Source: Syngnathus acus
Taxonomy: Eukaryota > Chordata > Actinopteri > Syngnathiformes > Syngnathidae
Reading direction: 5' to 3'
Assembly: GCF_901709675.1 (NCBI RefSeq)
Contig: NC_051098.1
Coordinates: 6,276,000-6,339,999 of the forward strand
Length of the DNA: 64,000 bases
Each line of letters starts with the position of its first letter. The first letter of the stretch is position 1. Made by a program: the position numbers and the translations under genes. A model generated the notes under the pieces. The model had not been told where the DNA came from, did not search any database, and saw nothing but the letters and a program-made list of their open reading frames with translations. This document shows positions 1 through 34,105 of this stretch, piece by piece.

Positions 1-2
1 GT

Positions 3-20504
<20,502 letters not shown>

Positions 20505-21117
20505 GTATGCTTTATGTTTTGTTTTTGCACTTGGTGAATATTTAGCATACTGTACATATGTCAATTTATACAATTAGACATTTTTAGGAAATCAAATTTC
20601 CTTTCTTAAGTGATTCATGTAAATCTTGACAAAGACATCATTTGAACAAATTAACACGATAGAGCTGAAATGTATTTTCACATTTTACCGAAAAGTCCGA
20701 ATTTATAATTCAAAACGTAACATTTGTGTCTAACTAGCAGTTAAAAATTACAATCTGTCGTTGTAGCTACTTCAAATTTGAAATGAAACTTTTACTTTTG
20801 TACATGCTACAGGTTCAATGTGTAATGAATCTTTTGCCTTTTGACGTTTGGTGTTTGGACAACATGTATTTGGATGAAAACAATGTTTGTACTGTTTTTC
20901 TTTTATAATTATACTCTTAAAACTAATGTAGCGCAAGACTTTGGGAAAAAAGTTCTTCAATGGGCACATTTTCTCATTAACAGTGATTACCTTCAAGTGG
21001 AGTAATTAACATGTACCCATTTGTATGATCTGATTAGCTGTGGTAATGATTGGTTGAGTGATTAGGAAAAAAAAATATTCCAATATGTAAGTGTAATAGT
21101 GCATAGGAGAGTGAATC
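20505..21117. other. Region after the si stop codon (presumed 3' UTR and flank)
   Basis: AT-rich, non-coding. No AATAAA occurs here; the nearest signals are ATTAAA at 21439 and AATAAA at 21695, both beyond the MITE, so the transcript end is uncertain. Confidence 0.6.
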
Positions 21118-21428
21118 TACCGTATTTTCCGCACTATAAGGCGCACCTAAAAACCTCAAATTTTCTCAAAAACCGACAGTGCGCCTTATAATCAGGTGCG
21201 CTTTATATATGGACCAATATTGAGCCACTACAGCAGGCGTGTCCAAAGTCCGGCCTGCGGGCCAAATGTATATATTTTATATATGGACAAAGTTTTAAAA
21301 TGGGCCATTCATTGAAGGCGCGCCTTATAATCTGGTGCGCCTTATATATGGACAAAGTTTTAAAATGGGCCATTCATTGAAGGTGCGCCTTATAATCCGG
21401 TGCGCCTTATAGTGTGGAAAATACGCTA
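21118..21428. mobile_element. MITE of the CCGTATTTTCCGC family with internal duplication
   Basis: Left end TACCGTATTTTCCGCACTAT, right end complementary TATAGTGTGGAAAATACG followed by CTA. The interior has two tandem copies of a block with TTTTAAAATGGGCCATTCAT and TGCGCCTTATA. A fragment at about 21236-21273, GGCGTGTCCAAAGTCCGGCC, resembles a hAT terminus and is probably a nested insertion remnant. Confidence 0.82.
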
Positions 21429-24400
21429 GTTAAAAGTAATTAAAAAATGCATTACCTGCATGTATGAGTAATACTCTGAAATTACATTTCTTTCACCACA
21501 AAGAAATGCTTAAAAACCATCTTCATCCGTGCCAAGCAAGGAAGCAGATGTTCATGATACAATTATAATAGGAAGCAGTGCTCAGTGGAACGAATATCTC
21601 AAGAGGTATGCATTTGATAAGTGGAAAAGCTTTGATTTAGGAAAGTCCTGATGCAGTAACTGATCCCCTGAAGCGGAATTGTCATAAACACAATAATAAA
21701 CATTAAAAACTCTGAATTATGGGGTGTTGCCTGAGTGTGCTCTGGCATCTGCGGTCTTCCACTGATGCAGTATATGCGTATGAGGAGGAGGGGTTGGGGA
21801 GCATGTATGCTAGGATCCGCGTGTTAATTATAGCTTTTACATGCCGTAAAATTCCCATGTAAGCTTTGTCCTTTCCAATTGCATTTGGTCATCCATTATT
21901 CACAATAAATGCTGAAAGATAAATTTAGCTGTGGGCCCATCCCATTGATTGGCACTCTGATCAGCCCTTCAGTGAGACAATGAACAGGAATCTTTACTTT
22001 TAACTGTAGTGTCTAGATGCACTGATCAATTGTGTAGCTAAAAATACATAACAGAGAAAGGGGAAAAAATCAAAGCCTGACACCAATATTTGTTTCCATT
22101 TTAAAATATGTTCAATTAATATTCAAACCAATAACAGATTATAATAAGAATGCACAAAATTCCTATCCAAGTACTCTTTCCACCACCACTATGTCCAGAA
22201 ATATTTGTATAGTAACAGCATTTTGATGGTCTTGTATTCACGCCACCACATCATGACTGTTTCCACGAACGACAACGACAAAGAAAACCAAATTATTGTT
22301 AGAGGAACACCACCGAAGGGGGTGGATAGAGTGAAATGTCTGGCAAAAGACAGGGCCAACAGCAAGGAAATCAGATGTACAATGTCCATGTGCTTGAATG
22401 CCCTGGGCAGCATGACAAATTTGTAGTCAGACAAAAGGAGCAAAGTCAATCTCCTTAGGATCACATTGCAGCATGGATGTTGAGAGAATGTGACAAGCGG
22501 AAGATCATAGTGTGGAGAGTACAGTGAATGAATGATATGGAGCGTTTGGTAGTGTGAGCATTGAGTCAATGAAAGCATTCACAGAGAGATTGATGTACCA
22601 GATACAGTTAAGTGGCTGCTCTGCGTCTGCTGTGTTAGGAAACAAAAGCTGCCCTTTGACTAATCAATGGTTTGAAGAGGTGTATCATGGCAGCAAGCAT
22701 GACAGGATCATGGTGGGGAGAAAGGCAATTCAAAATACATTGGAGGTGCACCGCAGCATATGCACCACAGGAAAAAAAACAGAAGACTAGAATCACTTTC
22801 AAAAGGTTGAGCTGGCACATGGTAAATGTGGAAAGTACATGTTACACCCGTGGCGGATCTTGTCACTAAATTAGGGCTGACATGCCTGTGGTGCCTGGCC
22901 TCCTTTAGGGATGGTGGCGTGGCCGCTGTGCCCAAGGGCAGCTCCCATTTAATCTCTACCAAAAATCTACTCCCTGCTCAGATTCAGCCAGATGCTACAT
23001 ATCTACATAACTGATAGCTGAGCCCGAAACTATGCAGATAAATACAACACACTGCGAAAGCAATTGATTATTTTTTGACAGCAATGCAACGGAATATAGT
23101 TGGCCTGGTTTGAAGGCATTAGAGTATGATTTTCACGCACCAAAACCTTGTGGACATTCTCAACAAAAGGTAGATGCAGTGTACGCCACATAATCCATAT
23201 AAAGTCAGCCATTGAGATTATTTGTTGATGCAGATTTGTGTAAAATAAGTAAATGAGTGAAAGTCAAAGGGTTGAATGCAATTTTCATGAATGAAAATTA
23301 GGGAATATTTTTATTGACTTATGTGTCAGCATTTTGAACTTGCTGCAATCATATGAAATTGTTGGGGAAGAAAAATAGCTTGATTGTTTGAGAAAAATAA
23401 GATTATTGGCACCCAGTAGACTGTGCAGACTGTGGATTAAACACTGCAGGGTTGCCACACACATACACAGTACACATCTTCTCAAATCACATCAAATAGC
23501 TCAACGGCATCTCCTACCTATTTATGCATTCACACAAACATGCTTAACAAAAAAAAAAAATCACGCATGGAGAAAGAGTTGCTTGCCAATTGGCTAGACC
23601 ATCCACGCAGAAAAGGATTTAAATATCATTGGAAATGGGGCCAGTGTGATTGCATCACTTCCGGCTCAGCAGAGATACTAAAATGCCTCTGGTGCCTGAG
23701 TAATTCAATATTTCATATAATCTAATGAGCATAAATATAATAAGATTGCATTGCACTGGTTATCACCAGGAAATTGAGAGCTCTCGTGGGACCATAACAG
23801 CATTTACAGTCATAATAATTATATTGTGCATATCTGCTTAATTATGAAGTGAAATATAATGTAGAGGGAAGGTCTGCTTTATCGCACCTCCTCTGTCCAC
23901 TGTGAGAAAAGACTTGTGATTATTGCTGTCTGACAAAATAGTGTAGTGCAAAAGATAACAGTAAACAAAAGAATAATTCCCCGTCAGGATATTCACTGGC
24001 CCAGGGAAATAACAGTGTTGAATATGTCTTTGTTGTTTAATATATTTTAAATGGAAAAATCGAGGCCTAATTATCCACTTGTAACTTCATTGGAAATTAC
24101 AATCAGAAAAGACACAAATGCACACCTCACAGGCTCATATAGACAGTGGGTGGCTGATGAATAAAATAAAATGAAAAAATATATGTCACATTGCTGTTGC
24201 AGAAACAAAGCAAAAGCTGACAGTGTTCATGCACGCCGATATTTGCAAAACAGAAACAGAATTATGATCATTTAACATTGTTATTACAACACATCCTGGT
24301 ATGGGTGACATTTATCTTAAGGACATGGTAGGAAAGCTTTTCATATTTTAATCTTCATCATCATCAAAGTCTATTGCATTTGATAAATTGCCTCAATCAG

Positions 24401-26698
24401 AGACTATTTCATACTAAATTCCTGATCTCCAAAAGAGTTAGAAGTAGACTAATTGTGAGAAAAAAACATGGACATGCACAGGTTGGAGTCCAGTTTTTGC
24501 CAGAAGCACCCCGTGACCTTGAACAGAGTAAGTGCTATAAAAAATAACTGGTTAGATCGACAACAAAGCAGCAGTCCTTTGGGGTGCACCAATTGGAAGG
24601 AAAGTATTAGAGCGTCGCAATGGAACAGACATAAGATAAACAAAACAAGCACAAAATAAAATGTGAAACTCTAAAATTGCCTTTTGCACCCTTACTGTTA
24701 CTATCTCCGAGTGCTAGCATTTTAGGAATCAGAGTCGACCTTGTTAGTGCCATTTCCTTATAAACTGATTTTCTTGTCTTCTTCCTCGTGCAAGATTTGT
24801 AACACAGCTGATAGCAAACTGAAAAGCTCCAGAGAAGCGCAGATTAGCATCACACAACAATAGAGGCAATGATGATGAATTGCCAGTGATCACCAAGAGT
24901 GGATATGGAAAGATGAGAAATGAGAGCGGAAACCGAGACAGGGGAGATGAGAGATGGGGAGCGCTGACATGGTGACGGAGCGGGTCAGGAAGAATAAAGG
25001 ATTGGGGATGATAGTTCGGGATATAGTGAGTTGGAGCAATGGATGAAGGGACAAAAAAAGAAGGCGTATGTCCTCTTGGTAGAATGGCTCTGATTGAGGT
25101 CAGTTTTCCCACCGGTTGAGTTTCCACTTTAATCACTCTCTGTCTGCCTCATCACCATGGAAGGGCTGGCCTCATCACACAGAGAAGGGACAGTGTGAAA
25201 GAGGAAGAATTATGACAGGACGGGAAAGAGACATGATACAACACTTAGGGAGGGGATGTTGTAGTGCCTACCAGTCATTTTCTCACACTCAGACTGCAGG
25301 CATATCTGGTTCAACTCAGATTCCTCCTCAAATCTGATTCTTAGGACGAACAGTTTTTAGCAAGTGTCCAAATTGGATTTGGCCCCCAGACTGGGCCACA
25401 TCAGTGACCCATTTGACAGGACGGAAGCGTCGTCCAGCATGCAAAATGCTCAACGTCAAATATTTGCAACAGAGGCAAGCCGGCAACACGTGAAATGTTT
25501 TCATTAATGGACTTGCTGCGATACATACTGTCAAGCTTCACTTGTATGACACTCCTCACATAGCGATAAGGCAATGCCGTTCCTCCTCTGTTCGGGGATT
25601 GCTGTTTTCAATTTCAACACTTTGAATGGCGCATTGGGTTTTGTGTCCCAATTGGATATGAAACTTCCATCCGAATGTGGTTTCAATCCCTCTCGCAAAA
25701 ACCTGATTTCATATGGTTTGTGAATATTCAGACTACACAAGAGCCATATTGTTTGAATCTGGATGCACTAAAGATCTAATTTTGCCTCAGGCAGACCTGT
25801 TCAATCCTGTTATAAATCACATTTTCTCTGTTGGTTGTGTATATTTTTTGTTTTAGATGCATCCTGTTGAAAAAAACGTAACCAGTGATCAAGAGAAAGA
25901 ACAATACATTTCAGGAGATGAGTTTGTCGATATGTAAAAAGGAATGATCCCACCTTAAGTTCTGTGCCCAAACACATGAAATACGCACTGGTTAATGCTT
26001 TTTCTAAATCAGTAGTTTTTGGTTACTTGTTCCTGTAGTGTGCAATGTGGATTATACTAAAAATGGAAAACAAAAGTCTGCTACATTTGCAGATAATGAG
26101 TGATAACAGAGATACAGCCTAATTATTGCTGAGTTGGATTTATAATCATGTAGCCTACTTAATCTATTTCAAAACTCTGTTTATTGAGTTTGAAAAAAAT
26201 AGGTAGGCAGATGCAAATTTCTCAAATATAACCAGGAAGATCAGGATAATTAAAATGATGCTCATGATATTCTGTTATTCTTCCTTATTGCTTCTTCAAG
26301 ATTGATATAAGATATCATCATCTGTTAGTCAGTAAAATAAGTTAATTAGTGCAACATTAACATCATCTTTATTGCATTTTCAATACAATAACAAAGCTAG
26401 CTTGCTGCTGATTGCACTTCTACTCTTTATTGCCCGTGTGTTAGAACCCAGCTTTACCTTCGGTGCAATGATCAGGATTCAATCCCTCTGGGATTTTCTG
26501 TCCTGCACCACCATTTCCTCCAACAAAGCATCTAATAACATCCTCATCACATCTACTCTCTCTGTCGCAGTCCCTGATGAAAGCAAAGTCTGGGAGAAAA
26601 GGGGCTACGACAAGCTCCTCTTTTGTGAATGCAATTGTAACATCTCAGAACAGTGCTGTGTGTAGTAGCTAACAAATTGTACTTGTACTCTATTTGGT
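21429..26698. other. Gene-free intergenic DNA, 5.3 kb
   Basis: AT-rich, with no convincing coding sequence, RNA gene or classified repeat. Open frames here are short and unrelated to proteins I recognise. Confidence 0.65.
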
Positions 26699-26702
26699 AG
26701 AT

Positions 26703-27088
<386 letters not shown>

Positions 27089-27429
27089 TATAAACTTGTG
27101 AAAACTTTTTCACTCAGACACTTGAAGGGTCTTTTGGGTAATTAGATGTCACATTGTGACAAAAGTCACCTTTTCTAATCTAATGGATGACTTGCAGATT
27201 TGTGGTTGATTTCATGCATGGCTGTTCGAGTGAGCAGAAGAGGGAAACATCTTTATTTGTGTGTGCGTGTGTGCATGTGTTTGTGGAAAATGACAGGATG
27301 CTTCTTGTTTACTGATTGCAATTATTATTTTTTATTCATCTCACTGGGTTAAACTGAGTGCATCCGACCCTGTTTTAACCTTGAGATGGGTGCCATTGCT
27401 GTGCATTAACATCCTGCTCTCGACGCTTC

Positions 27430-27746
27430 ATCTTTGAATTGTCTATATTATTTGGACTATGTGTCCTATCTGCATCCATTGCAGCCTGGAAGAGGGATCC
27501 TCCCATATGTGGTCTCTTCTCAAGGTTTCTCATTTCCCCTAGTAGGAGTTTCGAGTTTTTCCTTGCCCTCCTGGGAGTTTAAGATCAGGGGATGTTTGAG
27601 AATAATTGTCAATTTTAGTACATGTTGTCCTGAATGTTGTTAGCTACCAAAATGCTGTACAGAGAACGAGATGTACCGGATTCAAATTCCTTGTTTGGCA
27701 TGCTCAAACTTGGCAAATAAAAATTGATTTGATCTTTGATTTGATC
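27430..27746 (+). mobile_element. SINE-like or truncated LINE element with L2/CR1-type 3' end
   Basis: Contains GAGTTTTTCCTTGCCCTC-type sequence at about 27554-27571 (seen as TTTTTCCTTGCCCTCCTGGG), which I recall as a common teleost interspersed repeat. Its 3' end is CAAATTCCTTGTTTGGCATG, CTCAAACTTGGCAAATAAAA and a TTGATTTGATC-type repeat tail. The 3' end matches that of the LINE at 40389-43605 on its own strand. 5' boundary uncertain. Confidence 0.6.
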
Positions 27747-30700
27747 GTAGACACATTGATGAAATGTTGCTTTACTAAGGGATTGCTTTGCACAGTAGGA
27801 GGTTGTATTTAAATGTGTTAGGGTAAGACTTAAGTTGTAGTCTTTTATCATAATGACCATGGAATGAGAACACAAATACCAATGATATGTGTGGCCATGT
27901 GGGAAGTTTGTAAGTTATTATACCACAAGATATTTTAACACTCTGATACCTTAAGCAGTTATCATATTCTATGAATGGATAAGCCTTCCTCAGCGCTCAA
28001 TTTAAAAATTCCACATTCTGTCTATAATTCTCAACAATTTGCTCAAGTGAAAAATTGCATTAGATTCTTTTTCAATTCTGTTTCCTGTACTTTCCGTATT
28101 ATAAATACTACTTTTTTTTATCACGCTTTGAAGCCTGTAGCTTTTATTATAACGAGGTTTATTTCTGAATCTTTACTAATGAGGGTCATTCCAATCCACC
28201 AATAGATTTACCCATAGTCTTGTCTCATCTGACCAATGAAACTACCAAACGCATCACAATGGACCAATGAAATGCACGGAGGCCTCTCACATACAGAATC
28301 TTCTTATCAGCCAATTGCGGTTGGAGTGTGCACGTGTGAGGAAGTGACAGGCTGCCTGAGAGATAAGTGCACAAATGTGTGTTTGTGAAGTGGTGCATGG
28401 CTGTGTAGGAGCAATTGAGAGCAAAGAGAAGCATCTTGAGTTGAGTTTAATGAGCGTAGGGAACAAGTGCCTTGACTACAGTTGTCTCTGCAGTGTGACC
28501 CTGGTCTCTTTGTTTGTTTGGCTATCCCACCATCTTTGGCAACGGACAAAAGGCCCTGTCCTAGGGGGACTGCAACTTCGACCATGGAGCGACAACTATA
28601 CTTGTTACAAACTCGGTAAGAGAATATCACCCCAATAACACAGCGATGTTAAACAGCTCACCTTCAGGTCTTGTATGCTCTACTGGTCTCTAACCTGTAG
28701 CACATATGGCTTCTCGGTTTTTCTACAATTTTATAAATCTTGAGGCATGACAAAATCTAAAATGATATGCTGGCATCCAAAGATGATATTCTGTTCAAAC
28801 GCTATCACTTTTCAACAAACTCAAAACATTGTATCTTAGAAAAACATTCTGTGGCCATATACGTAGTATCTCAAATCTTACCCGCCAGGCAAATATGCTG
28901 ACATCGGTGCAAAATTTGCTTTGCACATAATTTTTTCTTGCAAACAGGAGTTTTGTGTGGCGATGCAGAGCATATTGCATAAAAGCAAGAGTGTGTCGGC
29001 GAGGGGAAAAAGTCACTCTCGCAGTTAAACGCCTGTTAAATGTAATGGTGGTCTTCACTGAGCACAAACCAGCAGGAAAAAGGCCAGTTTCACAGGATTG
29101 CATATTTATTGAGAATCTTGAACTCTGGTTCTTTGTCTGATGAACCTATGGTAGACACACTGCTGCTCCGTCTAATTCATTTATTTAAATAGTATGCTCT
29201 ACAAAACTTTCAGTCCCATATTTAAAAAAAAAAAAAAGACTTTGGTGGTGATGTTAGAATAGGCCTCTTTGCCACATGTGATTAGCTAGATAGCTTGAGC
29301 TATGCCTTTATCTTGCTGTGACCTTTTGCTTGCTTTCACTAGCTTTCCATTCTCTGACATACTTTACACATACGTAGGGGTTGATCTTTGTTAAGACTGC
29401 AAGGTCACACATTATCACACAGGCCAGGCAGAGTTGCCCCCTTGCAGGAGAGCGGACAAGAGTACTATAAGAATAGGGACCTTGGAGGTGGGGGTTAGAC
29501 CTTCTTCCGCAATCTCGCAGAGAAGGCTCCACAGCTGTGCATTGATTTTTCTGGCATACATTAAATAGTTAAACTGAGAAGGCAGCCTCCCGGTAATTAC
29601 TATTTGCATAGTGGACATTATAGCTAAAGAACCAGGACAAAATATACCAGCAAGCGACACTCAACAGGGAGACTTTGAGTATTAATAGTATTTCCAAACA
29701 TAAGGTACATTCACGCTTACATTCATACTTGTAGAAACTTCAGTCTTCAATTAACCTCAGATGTACGTTTCCCCATAGAAAACACAGACTGAAACTGTCT
29801 AACAGGTCTGATAAACACTGCAAGGCAAGAATTTCATCTTTTGAAACAGAAAGCAATCATTTGTAAATACAATCCAGGTATTTATATAAAAAAGTTTATA
29901 TTTGACCTTTTCACATCGTGTGTATGAACATCAGGCATATTTTGAGTTGGGTAATGTACATTTAATGAAGGCTGTTTGTCAACTAAGAGTTAATCACATG
30001 TGTCATATTTACAACAACAGAGCCTATTTCATATTACCCATCATGTTCCACCATCTGGCCGGGCATTCTAGATGAAGCATGCAAATAACAAAAAAGAAAA
30101 TATATGTTTGCCCTGACTAAACTGTTTTTAGTGTAATGCGGCATAAATCGCAGTACACAGCTAGCTTTGGACGGAGGTTTTCATACACCCATAGACAAAC
30201 ATTTGCACTTGAACTCCGCTTGAACGTGTTGTTGTCCAAGATGCTGAAAATTAAGCTCCTGCTCTGGCATTGGTGTGTCGCTAAGGCTGCCACTGGTCAT
30301 GGTGATGAAGAGGCAAGCTGTGTGAGCTTGTGAGCTTGTGCGTGTTCGCTCGTTCGTTCCTTCCTTCCTTCCTTCCAACTTGAACAGCAACAAACACGTA
30401 ATTCTGATTTGAACAGCCACAAACATGTTTGCCCTGCAAATAATCAGTCAAGGTAGAGTTCTGCTCTTTATAACTTGAAGGAAGACGGGAGGAAAAAAAA
30501 TCATGCTGGATTTAAAGTCGTCTATCCTACTCTGTAAATACAGAGCAAGTCTTATTTTTTGGGTGTGTTGATGGCACTTCATTTCACCTGTTTAAAAGGA
30601 AGACCAGTGAAAAGGCATCTGGTGGAGAGTGATAAAGATGAGGTGTCCTCCGGCTCTCTGACCCAACACATCCCCTTCCTTCCAAACCATCCACCCCACT

Positions 30701-33700
30701 CCATCATTCTCAATAGGAATCACTCAGATGGTTGACAGCAAATGAGGATAAATGGCAGACTTGGACTGTCAAATTATTTCCTCACGGCCACCCAAAATTT
30801 GAAGGAAACGGGGATAAGGAAAGAAAAGGATGTGAATAATGTATTAGGCCACTGGAAATGGGTAAAAACAGGTGGAGACAAAAAGATGAGTGACAGATTG
30901 AGCCAGAGTAAGAGAGCTGCAAACAATGTGAGAGTCCAGGAGATGCGCACAGAAGAAAATACAAAAAGGACAATCAGAAAAAGGTGAAATAGAGATGTGA
31001 GCAAATTGGAAGGGAGCAGGATTGTGAGATGGTGGCCAAGGTGGGCTCACAGACTTTCATTTTGTGTATTAAAGCCAGGAAAATAGAAGCGATACGTTCA
31101 AAATGAAAAAGTCCAAAATAAAAGTACAAGGGAAGCAAAATACATACGTATATGGAAGTGTGTCTCATCTTGATACTTTGTGTGTGTGTGTGTGTGTGTT
31201 GTGATTACGCCACTCAACAATTTCAGAGATACAAGTAATCTTTTTTAGACAATATTTTTGCGCTGATGTACTGATGTGACTCTGCCCTTTTTTCAGCACA
31301 TCAAATTTTCAGAATAATAATATACAATATATTTTGTAATATTTTTGTATTGGGGTAAACCCTAGTGCATGTGTAATTTTGTTCAGCAACAGTTGGATTT
31401 TTTTTCTCAAACGTCATTGCTAGAAATTACATCGCATGGTAAAAAACATATTGCGCAAGCTTTTGTATGTCAAAAAACAAAATTATGAGAATATCCCAAC
31501 AATCTAATTTACTTCATGTAAAAATATATTTGAAATCAGTGTCAAAAATAGGTTCAGGGACACGTTCCGATTGAAATTTGCTGATGACCATTACCCAGAT
31601 CATTTTAATAAAATAAATGGCTTTTTTTTTTGTCCTTACGATGCATGCACCTTACACGCACAATTCTCAATTATGTTTTTCGAACTTGTGTTTTATGATG
31701 AAAACATTTTTTGTATACTATAACTACAGTCATTTGTTTTTCTGCTTCTCTGTATTTGCGTGAACAGTCAACATTTTGAGCTACTAAAACCCAACAGTAA
31801 ATGTGATGGGACTTAATTTACTAGGTCGACTTGCAACATGTAATGAGGTGCAGTAACTGTCTAAATTGTCATTATGAAGATAAAAACAATCATGCAGTTA
31901 CGAATTCTTTACAACACTTTCAGCGATCTACTTGTACTTGTTTGCATTGCTGGAGCGGGACTCTGTGCCACAGTGAGAGTCATCTAATATTTTGACACTC
32001 ATGAAGACTAAATAAGTAAAAGATTCTGTAATTATGGCTCTCAAACAAAGGTCGAATTGATGTAGGTAACAGATTTTCCAGATAAATAATCTAGCAGGTG
32101 TGTGTTTAAATTACGGTACATCATTTGAAAGAGAATACAGTGGCATGTCAAGTGGAACTAAAATGAAGTGTAAAGACAATTGATGCTTCGGTTAACTTGT
32201 GCACAGCCCCAAAGATTTAATGAATTAAAAAAGGAAAACATTCTAATGATTTATTTTCATGCTAAGCATACAGTAAAAAATTACGGATGACAAGATAAAA
32301 AGAGAGTTCAAATTCAGGGGAAAATGGATTACAATATCAGACAGTAGCAAACATGTCATTTATTTCTTTATTTTATTTTCCTAGAAGAACAGCCATCACA
32401 TCCAACTCCTTTCTCAGGCAATTACTTTTAATTGGCTAACCTTTTCGTTTGTTGACGTGCACTATTTTTAACTGATCCTTCAGTGCTAAAGCACCATGCA
32501 GAAAAATCACACTTTTGCTGTGAGAAGTGTTGAGAGCTGGTAACAAGACAAGGGAAAAACATGCACATAAATCTCTCGGAATTTCCATGTTTGGGATATG
32601 GGAAAATAAGAATAAAAAAGTTAAGAAAGAAGTGAGCTTTGTCTCAGGCTAAAATAAATACAGACAGTATGCATGCAAACTGTTAGTGTGATAATTTACA
32701 TTTTTGTGTTTGAAGTATCAGCGATGGTAGTTATAAATTGTTGACTTTTGGAAGAAAAAATATTTTTTTTGATATAAATGAAAATTCATTTTTATTGATC
32801 GTAATTTCAATATATTAATAATAGAATGATTCCTATGATAGCATGTTTTTTCCACAATCAAGCATGGCAGAGCTGTATATGAACGTTGGAATGTGTCAAG
32901 CTCATTTTATGGACAATACTGAAACAATACAGACCTATCGTTGTACATTTGTAGATTACATCTTCATAGGTCATGTGCAACACACCCATGAAATGTTTGA
33001 GTACAGAAACACACTTACAGCATCTTGGATCTTAGTAAATCAGGCTTTGAGAAAAGACTGCCAGTGCTAAGTGAAGACACTGTCTGTTGGCAAGTATTCA
33101 TCATGAAGCTGCCATTAGCTTTATTAAGTTCATGATATGTTAGTTAATTTCCCATCCTTCAACCTCCTGCACTTCCTCTCCCTTGTTCATTCCCTGTAGG
33201 CTTGCTGATGTTAGCAATAAGAGACCTCATCATAGGAATGCTGTTCTCTGGGAATGCTTTGTCCTTTCAGTTTATGAATTAAAGTGTGTCTTGAAAAGTG
33301 AAAAGAGGATGCTTGACTTAAAATTAGTGTCAGGCACTCTTTTCAAGCTGTTTTCACCACCACTGCACAATATGCCATCAATATGCCACGTGAAGTGTTA
33401 ATTGCATGCATGAACTGAATATTGAGGTTTGTGTGGCATCACAGAGCGGCAAATGCATCGTTGAAGCATTTTTTTCAGATTTGGAGCACTGTCTTGTCTC
33501 TGCTTTTATGTGTGTGGTACGAATTCTGACTTTGCTCACAGCTGTGCCTTTGGCCCACAGTTGCAGTAAGACTTTATTATACATTTTATTGCAAATGTGA
33601 GAGCACGTTGGCATTCAATTATTACAAGCAGGTTTGGATTAAGGGAGAATGTAAAATAGAAATACATCAATAAAAATTATATCATGTAGAGATTTGTTGT

Positions 33701-33984
33701 GATTTAAAGGTAGCCCGTCCAGTGATTAGGTTGTTTTTGCATCAATGTGTTTTTATTATTTTTTGATCTATCCTCATCCACTTTTCAACAGGAACATAAA
33801 ATGGAGGTATGACTCAAAATGGTTTTGTCTGATACATTTTTAAAAATGTCCAAGTTTTCTTTATAGACCAAACTGTACTTGGAAGTACTTGGTCTTTCCC
33901 TGTCGCTGCACCACCAGAACCATGATTTACGCCATGAGAATCGTCCAGTCACTTTGAAATTTAGCATCCTTGTCACGGTTTGTG
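27747..33984. other. Gene-free intergenic DNA, 6.2 kb
   Basis: No recognisable gene. Minor simple repeats: (TTCC)n near 30357-30376 and (TG)n 31179-31199. Confidence 0.65.
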
Positions 33985-34105
33985 TAGCTCATCCGTAACG
34001 GCTTGAGCTTTTGAAGCCATAGGGTCATGATTTGAGCCTAATGTCAAGGTGCCTTTAGGAAGGCACCAAACCCCATAAGAATAAGATGAGAGGCTGAGCA
34101 CCATC
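33985..34105 (+). repeat. Degenerate tRNA-SINE fragment (tentative)
   Basis: GTAGCTCATCCGTAACGGCT followed by GGGTCATGATTTGAGCC and AAGGTGCCTTTAGGAAGGCA resemble the A-box, B-box and 'leaving aggcacc' part of fish tRNA-SINEs. Heavily diverged, so the call is tentative. Confidence 0.4.
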
